64,000 bases of DNA from Arthrobacter gallicola (GTDB taxonomy: Bacteria; Actinomycetota; Actinomycetes; Actinomycetales; Micrococcaceae): contig NZ_JACSQD010000004.1 in the NCBI RefSeq assembly GCF_014836775.1, positions 239,016 through 303,015 of the forward strand, in the 5' to 3' direction. Below, in pieces: positions 17,587 through 26,683 of the stretch. The notes under the pieces are model-generated. The model was not told where the DNA came from and ran no database searches. It saw nothing but the letters and a program-made list of their open reading frames with translations. Each line of letters opens with the position of its first letter. Position 1 is the stretch's first letter. The position numbers and the translations under genes are program-made.

Positions 17587-18444
17587 GTGATGACTACTGA
17601 ACCAGCACTGCCTGTTACCGACGCAGCCGAAGACGTTCAAGGCACCGAAACCCACCATTTCCGTGCCCCGGTTTCCTTCGTCCGCCGGGGCTCCCGGCTC
17701 CAGGGACGCCGCCAGCAGGCGTGGGACGAACTCTCTGACGTTTTTGTGATCGACGTTCCGCGCGTGCAGGCTGACACCTCTGTGGACCCGGACTACGTGT
17801 TCGACGCCGAGGCTGCATTCGGGCGCCAGGCACCCCTCGTCGTCGAAATCGGTTCGGGACTTGGCGAAGCCGTCACGCATGCCGCCGAGCAGAACCCGGA
17901 CAAGAATTTCCTGGCCGTGGAGGTCTACCTGCCCGGCCTGGCCCAGACCCTCCAGCGGATCGGCCAGAAGAACCTGACCAATGTGCGGGTGGTGCAGGCC
18001 AACGCCCCGGAGGTGCTGACCACCATGCTGCCGGCCGGTTCAGTGGACGAACTGTGGGTGTTCTTCCCGGACCCGTGGCACAAGACCCGGCACCACAAGC
18101 GGCGCATGGTGAAGGACAGTTTTGCCGAACTCGCTGCCCGCGTCCTGGTGCCGGGTGGCCTGTGGCGGCTGGCCACGGACTGGTCCGACTACGCGGTGCA
18201 GATGCGTGAGGTCCTCGACGCTTCACCGCACTTCGAAAACCTGCACCCCGGCGAGCGCGCCGGCGCGGACGGTCCGCTGACCCAGGTGTACGCCCAGGGG
18301 CTGGAAGGCAAGGAAGCCTCGAACGACGTCGACACCCGCGGCGGCTGGGCACCGCGCTTCGAGGGCCGCATCCTGACCAGTTTCGAGAACAAGGCCCACC
18401 AGGCCAACCGGCTCATCTTCGACCTCACCTACCGCAAGGCCTGA
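17587..18444 (+). CDS. trmB: tRNA (guanine-N7-)-methyltransferase
   Basis: SAM-dependent enzyme that forms 7-methylguanosine at position 46 of tRNA variable loops. The SAM-binding EIGSGLGE motif, the acidic LAVEVY segment and the diagnostic VFFPDPWHKTRHHKRR motif are all present. At 285 residues it carries an extra N-terminal 40-50 residues compared with E. coli TrmB, common in actinobacteria. The start is either GTG 17587 or the adjoining ATG 17590; the spacing to the TAGCAT box fits a leaderless start at 17587 slightly better. The NYN-LOTUS gene follows seven bases downstream, so the two are probably co-transcribed. Confidence 0.94.
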   Translation: MMTTEPALPVTDAAEDVQGTETHHFRAPVSFVRRGSRLQGRRQQAWDELSDVFVIDVPRVQADTSVDPDYVFDAEAAFGRQAPLVVEIGSGLGEAVTHAAEQNPDKNFLAVEVYLPGLAQTLQRIGQKNLTNVRVVQANAPEVLTTMLPAGSVDELWVFFPDPWHKTRHHKRRMVKDSFAELAARVLVPGGLWRLATDWSDYAVQMREVLDASPHFENLHPGERAGADGPLTQVYAQGLEGKEASNDVDTRGGWAPRFEGRILTSFENKAHQANRLIFDLTYRKA

Positions 18445-18451
18445 AATTTCC

Positions 18452-19462
18452 ATGACTGAACCAAATGATGCACGTGTTGGCCTCTACATCGACTTCGATA
18501 ACATCGTCATTTCCCGCTATCAGCAGCTCCACGGCCGGAATGCGTTCCAGCGTGACGGAATCCGGGACTTCGACCGGACAAGCCGCGACGCCGACCCGGA
18601 GATCAGCGCCAAGCTGACCGCAGCCACCGTTGACTTCAATGCCATCATCGACTTCGCTGCCTCGTTCGGCACGCTCGTCGTCAATCGTGCCTACGCGGAT
18701 TGGTCCGTGCCGGTCAACGCCAGCTACCAGCGCCAGCTGATGTCCCGGGCCGTGGACCTCACCCAGCTGTTCACGACCACCACCCGGGGCACCAAGAACG
18801 GCGCCGACATCCGTCTGGCCGTCGACGTCGTCGAAGATCTCTTCCGCCTCCCGGACCTCACCCACGTCATCATTGTCGCCGGGGACTCCGACTACATTGC
18901 CCTGGCGCAGAAGTCCAAGCGCCTCGGCCGGTTTGTGGTGGGTATCGGCGTTGCCGGCTCGACCAGCACCTCCCTCGCCGCAGCGTGCGACGAATTCGAG
19001 GACTACGATTCGCTGCCCGGTGTGGACAAAGCCGCCGCAGCTGCGGCGGAGCGCCCTTCCCAGGACCGGAAGTCTCCGGCACCGGCCCAGTCCGCTCCCG
19101 GCCAGGACCCGTCCCCGGAGAAACCGCGCAAACTGACCACAATCCCCATGTTCTCCCACACCGAGGACGCGCAGTTCGACGAACATGAGCCGGCCGAGGA
19201 CATCGACCCCCAGACCATCGCCACGGAACTGCTGGTGCGTGCACTGCAGATCGGCCATGCCAAGGGCGACGCCGACGAGTGGCTCAACACGGGCACGATC
19301 AAGAACCAGATGCGCCGGATGGACCCTTCCTTCAACGAGAAGCCGCTCGGGTTCCGGTCCTTCACCGATTTCCTTGCCTCCCATGCCGATCTGGTGGAAC
19401 TCCAGGAGGACGGTCCGCACCGGCTGATCCGACTCCGCCCGGAGGCTGAGGCCAAGGGCTGA
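18452..19462 (+). CDS. NYN-domain putative RNase with C-terminal LOTUS (OST-HTH) domain
   Basis: A 336-residue protein. The NYN (PIN-like nuclease) domain occupies about residues 8-185, with the acidic residues expected for metal binding in YIDFDN (D14, D16), in GADIRLAVD and in VAGDSDY. A Pro/Ser-rich linker (about 195-245) leads to an OST-HTH/LOTUS RNA-binding domain (about 255-332). Proteins of this build are predicted RNases acting on structured RNA; in a few organisms relatives take part in RNA turnover or defence. Its position just after trmB suggests tRNA or other RNA metabolism, but the target is not known. Confidence 0.85.
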   Translation: MTEPNDARVGLYIDFDNIVISRYQQLHGRNAFQRDGIRDFDRTSRDADPEISAKLTAATVDFNAIIDFAASFGTLVVNRAYADWSVPVNASYQRQLMSRAVDLTQLFTTTTRGTKNGADIRLAVDVVEDLFRLPDLTHVIIVAGDSDYIALAQKSKRLGRFVVGIGVAGSTSTSLAAACDEFEDYDSLPGVDKAAAAAAERPSQDRKSPAPAQSAPGQDPSPEKPRKLTTIPMFSHTEDAQFDEHEPAEDIDPQTIATELLVRALQIGHAKGDADEWLNTGTIKNQMRRMDPSFNEKPLGFRSFTDFLASHADLVELQEDGPHRLIRLRPEAEAKG

Positions 19463-19474
19463 GGCCGGGGCGGC

Positions 19475-19930
19475 TCAGCGTAGGCGGAAGACGCGAATGC
19501 ACACTGTGTCCGGTTCTGACCGGGCGTACCCCACGAACTGCGCTTCGGTGAGCCAGCGGTGTGCCTCGGCACCGGTCTGGAACACGAATGCAGTCCGGTA
19601 ATACAACTCTGCCTCGCCGACTTTCTCCCCCGCATGCACACGTTGCTCCACCGAATCCTGCGCGTGCCAGTAGCCGCGGTTGACCACGTCGATGGCGGCG
19701 CCGTCGTCGGCTTCGATGAGATACCGTGCATCGAGCTGCGTCGTCGCGCCGCGGGTCACCCACCAATCGGCACCCACGGGCAGCACCCGCCCGTTCAGCC
19801 GCGGGCCCGAGACGGTGCCGCCGACGATGGGTGTGACGTTGAGATCCGGCGTGCCCCCGACCCGGAGGGGATCATCCACCCTGACCTTCAGCTCGAAGAC
19901 GAACTCGAGCCCGGGCTCGAACGCGCTCAC
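19475..19930 (-). CDS. DUF3237 (UPF0311) protein, copy 1
   Basis: A 151-residue protein of the DUF3237 family, a small beta-barrel family of unknown function. Family landmarks: LEFVFEL at the N-terminus, GGTVSGPRLNG, LDARYLIEADDG, NRGYWHA, YYRTAFVFQTG and the C-terminal FVGYAR. No signal peptide, so it is cytosolic. Its GTG start overlaps the amidase stop by four bases (GTGA), so it is translated as a partner of the amidase. A clear paralog at 27390 has the same relationship to a different hydrolase. Last gene of a six-gene operon; it converges on the NYN gene with a 12-base gap, which marks the left edge of the catabolic block. Confidence 0.88.
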   Translation of the reverse strand: MSAFEPGLEFVFELKVRVDDPLRVGGTPDLNVTPIVGGTVSGPRLNGRVLPVGADWWVTRGATTQLDARYLIEADDGAAIDVVNRGYWHAQDSVEQRVHAGEKVGEAELYYRTAFVFQTGAEAHRWLTEAQFVGYARSEPDTVCIRVFRLR

Positions 19931-21357
19931 GCAACCACCTTCGTGCTGAAGTTGACCGGCGTCAGGGTCCCGAGCGCTGCCTCGACGTCACGCGCCGCAG
20001 CCAGGGCGATGTGCTCGCCGTTCCGCGGGCCGATGAGCTGAACACCGGTCGGCAAACTGTCCTCGTCAAGGCCAGTCGGCACGGCGACTGAGGGAAGCCC
20101 CAGGAAATTGACCGTGACGAGCAGCCGGTGTGCCCGCCACAGCTCAGTCGTGGCTTCGGGCCCTGATAGGTCGAAGCCGATCTCCGGCATCCGCCGGGCC
20201 GAAACGGGACCAAGGATGACCGGGTATTCGGACTGGAACCGTTCCCATGCGGCAGCGATGACCGCACGCTGCGCCCATGCTCCTCCGTATGCCTGGCCGG
20301 ACTCGAGAATCTCGGTCTCCTTGGCATTATCGAGGAAGTACTGCGTCGACCCCTGCGACAGCGGCATCGGCAATGCCCCGGGCAGGAACGCACCCACCAT
20401 CTCGGTCGTCGAGATCTTCCGCCACAGTGTGGCTGCCTCCTCGATGAGGGGCGGCTCAGCCTCGATGATCTCCCAACCGGCGGCGCTCAGCGCGTCTGCA
20501 GCGCGGTCGACGGCAGCGGCCACCTGCGGGTCGACACCCCACCCAAGCGGGTCGCGTACGACGGCGGCCCGGCGGGCGCCGTCGTAAGAAGACGGATGCG
20601 GGATCGTCACCGCCGTCGGGTCACTTCCATCGGCGCCGTGCATCAGCCCGAAGGCCGTGTCCAGGTCATCGACGCGGCGGGCAATCGGCCCGTTGACGGC
20701 GAAGAACTGCAATGACAACGGGACCGGTTCTAGCACGTCGACCGACGGCGCGGGAATGCGTCCAGCCGACGGGCGCAGGGCGCACACTCCCGCGGCATAC
20801 GCGGGGAGCCGCAGCGACCCCCCATAGTCGTTGCCCAGGCCCAGGGGCGTCATTCCGGTTGCGACAGCGACGGCATCTCCGCCGCTGGATCCGCCCGGTA
20901 CCCGCTGCGGGTCCCACGGGTTGATCGTCCGTCCGAACAGGTCATTGTCGGTGTCCCAGCGCAGACCCCAGTCGGGCATATTGCCGCGCGCCACGGGGAT
21001 CGCACCGGCCTCGAGCAGACGGCGGACCATCGTGGCGTCCTTGGCAGCCGCAACTTCGGCGAGGAAGGCCCAGCCGCTCGTCGTCGCCGACCAGGTGATG
21101 TCGATGTTCTCCTTGACGGTGAACGGGACGCCCGCGAGCGGGCCGGCGTCTTCGCCGGCGGCCAGGCGGCGGTCCACTTCCTCAGCGAGGGCACGCGCGC
21201 GGTCGTGGAAGACGACCGTGAGCGCGTTGACGATCGGATTGATCTCGTCGATGCGGGCAAGATGGGCGTCGATGACGGCGCGTGCTGTCACTGCCCGGGC
21301 GCGGACAGCCTCGGCGAGTTCGGATAGTGACAGCTGCCACAGGGGACGATTGGTCAT
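19927..21357 (-). CDS. Amidase (amidase signature family)
   Basis: A 476-residue amidase-signature hydrolase cleaving carbon-nitrogen amide bonds. The Ser-cisSer-Lys triad can be placed: K82 in FTVKENID, S157 in GGSSGG and the nucleophile S181 in DYGGSLRLPA; the 24-residue S-S spacing matches the family. No signal peptide, so it acts on imported substrates. It is not the GatA subunit: no gatB/C nearby and the C-terminal half differs. Its ATG overlaps the stop of the ABC ATPase gene (ATGA) with GGAGGT just upstream, and DUF3237 overlaps its own stop. The importer upstream probably supplies an amide or short peptide-like substrate. Confidence 0.92.
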   Translation of the reverse strand: MTNRPLWQLSLSELAEAVRARAVTARAVIDAHLARIDEINPIVNALTVVFHDRARALAEEVDRRLAAGEDAGPLAGVPFTVKENIDITWSATTSGWAFLAEVAAAKDATMVRRLLEAGAIPVARGNMPDWGLRWDTDNDLFGRTINPWDPQRVPGGSSGGDAVAVATGMTPLGLGNDYGGSLRLPAYAAGVCALRPSAGRIPAPSVDVLEPVPLSLQFFAVNGPIARRVDDLDTAFGLMHGADGSDPTAVTIPHPSSYDGARRAAVVRDPLGWGVDPQVAAAVDRAADALSAAGWEIIEAEPPLIEEAATLWRKISTTEMVGAFLPGALPMPLSQGSTQYFLDNAKETEILESGQAYGGAWAQRAVIAAAWERFQSEYPVILGPVSARRMPEIGFDLSGPEATTELWRAHRLLVTVNFLGLPSVAVPTGLDEDSLPTGVQLIGPRNGEHIALAAARDVEAALGTLTPVNFSTKVVA

Positions 21358-23051
21358 TTCTTACCTCCAGAATGGGCGGTGAACGTGGTCGAAGCGGCCA
21401 CGGTCGGCGGGACGGATCCGGGCGTGGGGAGACGCCGGCGCGGCACCCACCCATCCCGTGGAATGGAGTCGAGCAGCATGCGTGTGTAGTCGGCGCGGGG
21501 ATCGTCGAGCACCTCGGCAATGGGCCCCTGCTCGACGATGCGGCCCGTGCGCATCACCACGACGTAATCACATAGACGGCGGACGGTGGTGAGGTCGTGC
21601 GAGATCATAAGCAGGGCGACACCCGTGTCTCGGCGGATGCCGTCGAGAAGCGTCAGGATCTCGATCTGGGTAGTCACGTCCAGGGCTGACACGGCTTCGT
21701 CGAGCACGAGGATCTCGGGGTCCGCCGCAAGGGCCCGGGCGATCGCGACGCGCTGACGCTGCCCGCCTGACAACGACCGCGGCCGCTGGTCTGCGAGCGA
21801 GAGGTCGAGCGTGACGGCCAGCATGAGTTCGTCGACGCGCGCAGCGAGCTCGGCACGTGTCGCCTTCGTCCGATGCACAGCGACAGCCTCCGACAGGCAC
21901 TGCCGAACCGTCTGGCGGCGGTCAAGGGACTGGTAGGGGTCCTGGAACACCATCTGCGCGATCCGGGCGCGCCTGCGGCGGGCCGGCGTGCCGCGTGCGG
22001 CCTTGATCCAGTCCTCGTCCTTGACGGTGACAGTGCCGGCATCCGCCGTCTCGAGGCCACAGATGATGCGGGCCATCGTCGACTTACCCGACCCCGACTC
22101 ACCGACGATGCCGAGCGATCCGCCCGGCGCGAGGGTGAAAGCCACATCGTCGACGGCAACAAACTCCTCGCGCCTGCCCCCGCGGCCCGAGCGCACCTCG
22201 AACACCTTGCGCAGCCCCTCGACAACCAGCACAGGCCTGCCCTGCTCGCCGGAACCGGTGACGAGATCGCCGGGCAGGGATGCGGAGAGCAGCCGCTTCG
22301 TGTACGGGTCGGTCCCGTCCTGCCGCATCGTGGCGGCCCGGAGCGTCTCGATCGTCCGGCCCTGCTGCATCACTGCGACGCGGTCGCACACGGCACCGGC
22401 CAGGGCAAGATCATGGGTGATGAACAGCATCGCGAGGTTGCGGTGTTTGCGCAGGTCGGCGATGACCGCCATAACCTCTTCCTGCGTTGTTACGTCGAGG
22501 GCCGTCGTAATCTCATCGGCGAGGAGAATGGGCGGATCCATCGCAAGGGTCGCCGCGATCATGACCCGCTGCAGCAAGCCGCCGGAGAGGTCGCCGGGGC
22601 GCTGGCGCATACGGCGGGCCGGATCGGGGATTCCGACCTCGGCAAGCAGTTCGACGGCGCGGCGCTCCGCTGTATGGGGTTTCTGCCCGGCCACGGCGAT
22701 GAGCGCCTCGGTCATGAAGTCGCCGATCGTGCGCAGCGGATTCAGGTGAGCACGCGGTGTCTGGAACACCATGCCGATTCGACGGGCGCGCACGTCGCGC
22801 AGCTGCTTGGGGCCAAGCGCCGAGATGTCCTCGCCGTCAACCCGGATGCTCCCGCCGACCGTGAAGCCGTCGGGGAGCAGACCGGCGACGGCGCGCGCCG
22901 ACAGTGTCTTGCCCGAACCCGACTCGCCCACGAGTCCGAGGGCTTCGCCGGCCCGCACATGCAGCGTGCAGTCGTGCACGAGCGTGTGGGATCCGTTGAT
23001 GCCGGGAGCGGTAATTGAGATGTGGTCGAGCTCGAGGACGACATTGGTCAT
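21354..23051 (-). CDS. Dipeptide/opine-type ABC importer, fused ATPase subunits
   Basis: A 565-residue protein in which the two ATPases of an Opp/Dpp-type importer (DppD- and DppF-like) are joined. The first ABC domain (about 1-255) has Walker A GESGSGKT, signature LSGGLLQR and Walker B PILLADE. The second (about 275-535) has GESGSGKS, LSGGQRQR and EILVLDE. The fusion gives one polypeptide with both nucleotide sites. It energises the two permeases encoded immediately upstream; start and stop codons overlap on both sides by four bases. Substrate class (peptide, nickel, opine, glutathione or xenobiotic) cannot be settled from the ATPase. Confidence 0.93.
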   Translation of the reverse strand: MTNVVLELDHISITAPGINGSHTLVHDCTLHVRAGEALGLVGESGSGKTLSARAVAGLLPDGFTVGGSIRVDGEDISALGPKQLRDVRARRIGMVFQTPRAHLNPLRTIGDFMTEALIAVAGQKPHTAERRAVELLAEVGIPDPARRMRQRPGDLSGGLLQRVMIAATLAMDPPILLADEITTALDVTTQEEVMAVIADLRKHRNLAMLFITHDLALAGAVCDRVAVMQQGRTIETLRAATMRQDGTDPYTKRLLSASLPGDLVTGSGEQGRPVLVVEGLRKVFEVRSGRGGRREEFVAVDDVAFTLAPGGSLGIVGESGSGKSTMARIICGLETADAGTVTVKDEDWIKAARGTPARRRRARIAQMVFQDPYQSLDRRQTVRQCLSEAVAVHRTKATRAELAARVDELMLAVTLDLSLADQRPRSLSGGQRQRVAIARALAADPEILVLDEAVSALDVTTQIEILTLLDGIRRDTGVALLMISHDLTTVRRLCDYVVVMRTGRIVEQGPIAEVLDDPRADYTRMLLDSIPRDGWVPRRRLPTPGSVPPTVAASTTFTAHSGGKK

Positions 23052-23911
23052 CGGTCCACTCCTTCTGCCCAGTCTGTGACGCGGGCGCCGAGGATGTTTA
23101 CGGAGAGCACAGTGAGCACGACCATCAGCGCGGGGAACATCGACTGCTCGGGTGCGCCCGCCAGAAGTGCCGGCTGGCCGCCGGAGATCATGACACCCCA
23201 GTCAGATGCCGGCGGCGCAGCACCCAAACCGAGGTAGGAGATCGCGGCCAAGTCGAGCATCGCGTAGCCGAACCCGATGGTGGACTGGGCGATGATCACG
23301 GGCAGCAGCGCCGGGATGAGGTGCTTGAAGCAGATCGCGAACGAGCTCACCCCCTGGATGGTCAGTGCTGCCATATATGGTTTACCGAGCTCCGAGCGGG
23401 CACCGGCGCGGACGAGGCGCGACAGAATCGGCAGATAGGCGATCGACAGCGCGATGACGGGGGCGATAAGGCCCTTGCCGAACATGGAGATTGCGAGGAC
23501 GGCGAGGACGAGGCCGGGGATCGCGAAGATCACCTCGATGGTGCGCGTGCTCACGCCGTCCACCCAGCCGCCGAACCAGGCTGAGAGGATCCCGATGACC
23601 GAGCCAAACACAGTGGAAAGAAGCACCACGATGATCGGTGCGACGACGCTCGGTCCTGCCCCGGCGAGGATGCGCGAGAAAATATCGCGCCCCAGATCGT
23701 CGGTTCCCATCAGATGCGGCAGGCCGGCAGCCCCTGAAATGGGCCCGACATACAGCTGATTCGGGTCGAAGGGGGCCACAAGCGGCCCGAAAACAGCGAT
23801 CACTGCGACCGCGGTCATAACAACAACGGCGCCGATGAACAGCGGGCCGTGTTTGGCCGCCCGGCGCACGTTACCGGGGATGCGGCCGCCGGCAAGCTGA
23901 GCGACACTCAT
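23048..23911 (-). CDS. Dipeptide-type ABC transporter permease (DppC-like)
   Basis: A 287-residue inner-membrane permease of the BPD_transp_1 family with an OppC-type N-terminus. There are six predicted transmembrane segments, the first near residues 30-50. The periplasmic-side HLMGTDDLGRD motif and the cytosolic EAA-like loop (SELGKPYMAAL) that contacts the ATPase are visible. It pairs with the DppB-like permease to form the channel. An AGGAGGAA site precedes the ATG at 23911 inside the end of the upstream gene, and it overlaps both neighbours by four bases. Confidence 0.92.
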   Translation of the reverse strand: MSVAQLAGGRIPGNVRRAAKHGPLFIGAVVVMTAVAVIAVFGPLVAPFDPNQLYVGPISGAAGLPHLMGTDDLGRDIFSRILAGAGPSVVAPIIVVLLSTVFGSVIGILSAWFGGWVDGVSTRTIEVIFAIPGLVLAVLAISMFGKGLIAPVIALSIAYLPILSRLVRAGARSELGKPYMAALTIQGVSSFAICFKHLIPALLPVIIAQSTIGFGYAMLDLAAISYLGLGAAPPASDWGVMISGGQPALLAGAPEQSMFPALMVVLTVLSVNILGARVTDWAEGVDR

Positions 23912-24867
23912 GCGTTCCTCCTGGATTTGGCCGAGTCGGGATCGATCACGGCTATAACGACGTCGACAATGACATTGAGTACGACGAACAGGGCCACCAG
24001 CAGCAGCGATAGAGTCTGCACGACCGGCAGGTCCTTGCGTGCGGCAGCCTCGGTGAGTAGCGAACCGATGCCACCGAGCCCGAACGCCTGCTCGGCGATG
24101 GCCGCGACCGCAAAAAGACCTGCGACCGTTGCCCCGGAAACCGAGAGAATCGTCGGCGACGCATTAAGGAACACATGCTTGCGGAAGATCTGACCCCGTG
24201 GGATACCACGCACGACAGCCGTGCCGACGTGCTCAGCGTGCTGCTGCGCGACGATTGCTCCGCGGGTGATGCGGCTCATGTAGGCGATGTAGAGCACCGC
24301 CAGGGAGATTGCAGGGAGAGTCAGGTGGTACAAATTGTCGAAAAACCCTTGGCCGGCGCCATACACCGGGAACCAGCCCAGCACGCGGCCAAAGACCCAG
24401 ATCAGCACGATCGCGACGACGAAGGTTGGCATCGAGACTCCGATCGAGGTGGCGACAAGCACCCCCCGATCGGTCGCGCCGCCCTTTTGCGCGGCCAAAA
24501 TGCCTGAACCGATGCCGAAGACGATGATCAGCACGACTGTGTAGACCACGAGCAGGAATGTGATCCCAAAGCGCGGCGCGATGAGGTCAATGACCGGCGT
24601 CTTGTAGACGAATGACGTGCCGAAATCGCCCGTGAGGACATTCTGGATCCAGTGCAGGTACTGTATCCAGACCGGCTGGTCCAGATAGAACTGCGCACGG
24701 ATCGCGTCTATCATCTCCGGCGTCGGCCGCACACCCCCGGCGAGGGCGACGACCGGATCGCCGGGTGTGAGCAGCATCGCGGAGAAGATCACGATGCTGG
24801 ACAGGAAGAGAGTCAGGAGCAGCCCTCCGAACCTGCTCAGCAGCTGACGGGCAGCGTGTATGTTCAT
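23908..24867 (-). CDS. Dipeptide-type ABC transporter permease (DppB-like)
   Basis: A 319-residue permease beginning with the DppB-type first segment (LLSRFGGLLLTLFLSSIVIFSAMLL cannot be quoted further) and the PGDPVVAL motif that follows it, then five further membrane segments and the EAA-like loop near RGIPRGQIFRKH. I chose the ATG at 24867, preceded by AGGCGAG, over the GTG at 24912, which would overlap the binding-protein gene and add a polar non-conserved stretch. It follows the binding protein by 34 bases and overlaps the DppC-like gene by four. Confidence 0.9.
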   Translation of the reverse strand: MNIHAARQLLSRFGGLLLTLFLSSIVIFSAMLLTPGDPVVALAGGVRPTPEMIDAIRAQFYLDQPVWIQYLHWIQNVLTGDFGTSFVYKTPVIDLIAPRFGITFLLVVYTVVLIIVFGIGSGILAAQKGGATDRGVLVATSIGVSMPTFVVAIVLIWVFGRVLGWFPVYGAGQGFFDNLYHLTLPAISLAVLYIAYMSRITRGAIVAQQHAEHVGTAVVRGIPRGQIFRKHVFLNASPTILSVSGATVAGLFAVAAIAEQAFGLGGIGSLLTEAAARKDLPVVQTLSLLLVALFVVLNVIVDVVIAVIDPDSAKSRRNA

Positions 24868-24901
24868 TCGTCTCGCCTGTTTCTGTTCAGCGCCACGTCG
24901 A

Positions 24902-26560
24902 TCATTCGCCACCGAGGTGCAGAGCCCAGGGGCTCGCGTAGGCCGCCACAGAGGTCACAGCGCCGGTGAGGCGGTTGTTCAGGAACGTCGTGTGGAATGC
25001 TCCTGCGAGAGTCACCTGCAGCATGTCGGGCGCGAATCCCTCCTGGGCGGCGGTGTACGCCTCGGCCGCACCAAACGGGTCCGGCGTCGTGCGGGCAGCC
25101 TGAAGCGCACCCGTCACCTCGGGGTTCGCGTAACCGGTCCAGTTGAAGATGCCGCCGAGGTCCGGGCTCAGCAGGAACAGCTGGGGGTAGGCGAGCACGC
25201 CCGGAGTCTCGGTGTAGCCGGTCGTCGCCACGAGGTCGATGTTCTCGCGCGGGCCGGGATCCGGGAGGAAGATCGCCGCGAAGTCCGCCGCTTGGCGTTC
25301 GTCGATCTCCACTGTGAGGCCGATCTGCTGGGCGGCGTTCTGGATAATCGCCGCCGTCTGCGAAAACTCCTTGTTGCCTGCCGGGATCGCAAGACGCAGC
25401 GGCACCGCTGTGTCCTCCCCCGATTCCTGGACGAGCTTCTTCGCGGCGTCGAGATCGGTTTCGGGCTGTTCGAGCGCATCGTAACCAGCCTGGTAGGCAT
25501 CGGCTGCGGGCGAGCCCGACCATGAGAAGGGTGCAACAAACGTGCTTTGGGGTTGGCCGAGACCGTTCAAGACCGTTGAGATGTACTGCTCGCGGTCAAT
25601 CGCGAGGCTCAGCGCCTGACGGATCTTCGGATTCGCGCCCGCACCGGTGTCCCGAGCCGGTCCGAAGGAGAAGGACGCTGTCGAGGGCCCGACCACGAGC
25701 CGCCCCTGGTCCGAGGATTCAAACGCATCCCTGCCGCCGGGCGCCACGTTGAAGGCTCCGTCAACGTCGCCTTCCAGCAGGGCATTGGTGAGCGTCGTCC
25801 CGTCGGGAATGAACTTGAAGGTCAGCTTCTGCACAAGCGGCGCGCCATCCCAGTAGTCCGCGTTGGCAACCGTCACGATCTCGCTTCCGGGCGTCCAGCT
25901 CTCGAGCTTGTACGGCCCTGCGCACAGCAGATCCCCACCCGATGTTCCCAGTGCCGGTCCCTGCTCCTCACTGACAGTCTTACTGAGCACGGCACCGGCC
26001 CCGCCGGACAACGCGTCCCGGAAGGTCGAGTCCGGAGCAGCGAAGTGGATCGTCACCTGGTTTTCGCCGGTGATCTCAATGCCGCCTTCGGGTGCCACCA
26101 GCACGAACGCGCCGAAGAACGCGGACGTGACATCCAAGTGGTGACGCTGAAGGCTGTAGACGACGTCGCCGGGTGTAACGGGCGATCCGTCCCAGAAGGT
26201 GACGCCCGGGCGGATGTCGATGACGAACGTCACCGGGTCAACCCAGTCTGCGCGCTCGGCGATACCCGCATCGATGGTGAAGTCGGGCTGTACGCGCAGC
26301 AGGCTGTCACACAGGTTGGGCTGAATGAAGTTGTAGTCAGCGCCCGGAACCAGCGAGCGCGGCTCACCTTCCACGAGCCCCCAGGTGACGTCGTCGACGG
26401 CGGTTTTTCCCGCAGCCAGCGATGTAACGAGTGACTCCGGGTCGATGGCCGGTGCGGCTGACTGCTCGGGAGTGCGGGAGGTGCATCCCGTCAGCAGAAG
26501 TAGTGCGACGACACCGGTTGAGAGCGCTTTCACGGTGGCGCGGTGGCCGGAGTTTTTCAT
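24902..26560 (-). CDS. ABC transporter substrate-binding lipoprotein (SBP family 5)
   Basis: A 552-residue extracytoplasmic solute-binding protein. The lipobox LLTGC puts the lipid-bearing cysteine at C26. Family-5 (Dpp/Opp/NikA) features include the VDPVTFVIDIRPGVTFWDGSPVT region and the GPYKLESW motif. The ATG at 26560 follows AAAGGAA; the longer frame adds 23 residues without signal-peptide character. First gene of the importer-amidase-DUF3237 operon, divergent from a TetR gene with a perfect palindrome between them. The ligand is unknown; the amidase at the end of the operon suggests an amide-containing compound. Confidence 0.92.
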   Translation of the reverse strand: MKNSGHRATVKALSTGVVALLLLTGCTSRTPEQSAAPAIDPESLVTSLAAGKTAVDDVTWGLVEGEPRSLVPGADYNFIQPNLCDSLLRVQPDFTIDAGIAERADWVDPVTFVIDIRPGVTFWDGSPVTPGDVVYSLQRHHLDVTSAFFGAFVLVAPEGGIEITGENQVTIHFAAPDSTFRDALSGGAGAVLSKTVSEEQGPALGTSGGDLLCAGPYKLESWTPGSEIVTVANADYWDGAPLVQKLTFKFIPDGTTLTNALLEGDVDGAFNVAPGGRDAFESSDQGRLVVGPSTASFSFGPARDTGAGANPKIRQALSLAIDREQYISTVLNGLGQPQSTFVAPFSWSGSPAADAYQAGYDALEQPETDLDAAKKLVQESGEDTAVPLRLAIPAGNKEFSQTAAIIQNAAQQIGLTVEIDERQAADFAAIFLPDPGPRENIDLVATTGYTETPGVLAYPQLFLLSPDLGGIFNWTGYANPEVTGALQAARTTPDPFGAAEAYTAAQEGFAPDMLQVTLAGAFHTTFLNNRLTGAVTSVAAYASPWALHLGGE

Positions 26561-26624
26561 GGCGGTTCCTTTCACAGGTTCGCGCACCGGCAGATCACCA
26601 GTGACGTAGGTCTCATTCGGATAA

Positions 26625-26639
26625 TACAACAGTGTTGTA
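26625..26639. promoter_or_regulatory. TetR-type operator palindrome between SBP and tetR genes
   Basis: TACAAC-AGT-GTTGTA is a perfect 15-bp palindrome, 65 bases before the SBP start and 45 before the TetR start. Its size and place in the divergent promoter region fit autoregulation by the adjacent TetR protein. Confidence 0.75.
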
Positions 26640-26683
26640 CATCAAGGTTGCATGCAGATCACAATGAAATTAAGGTTGGGGAC

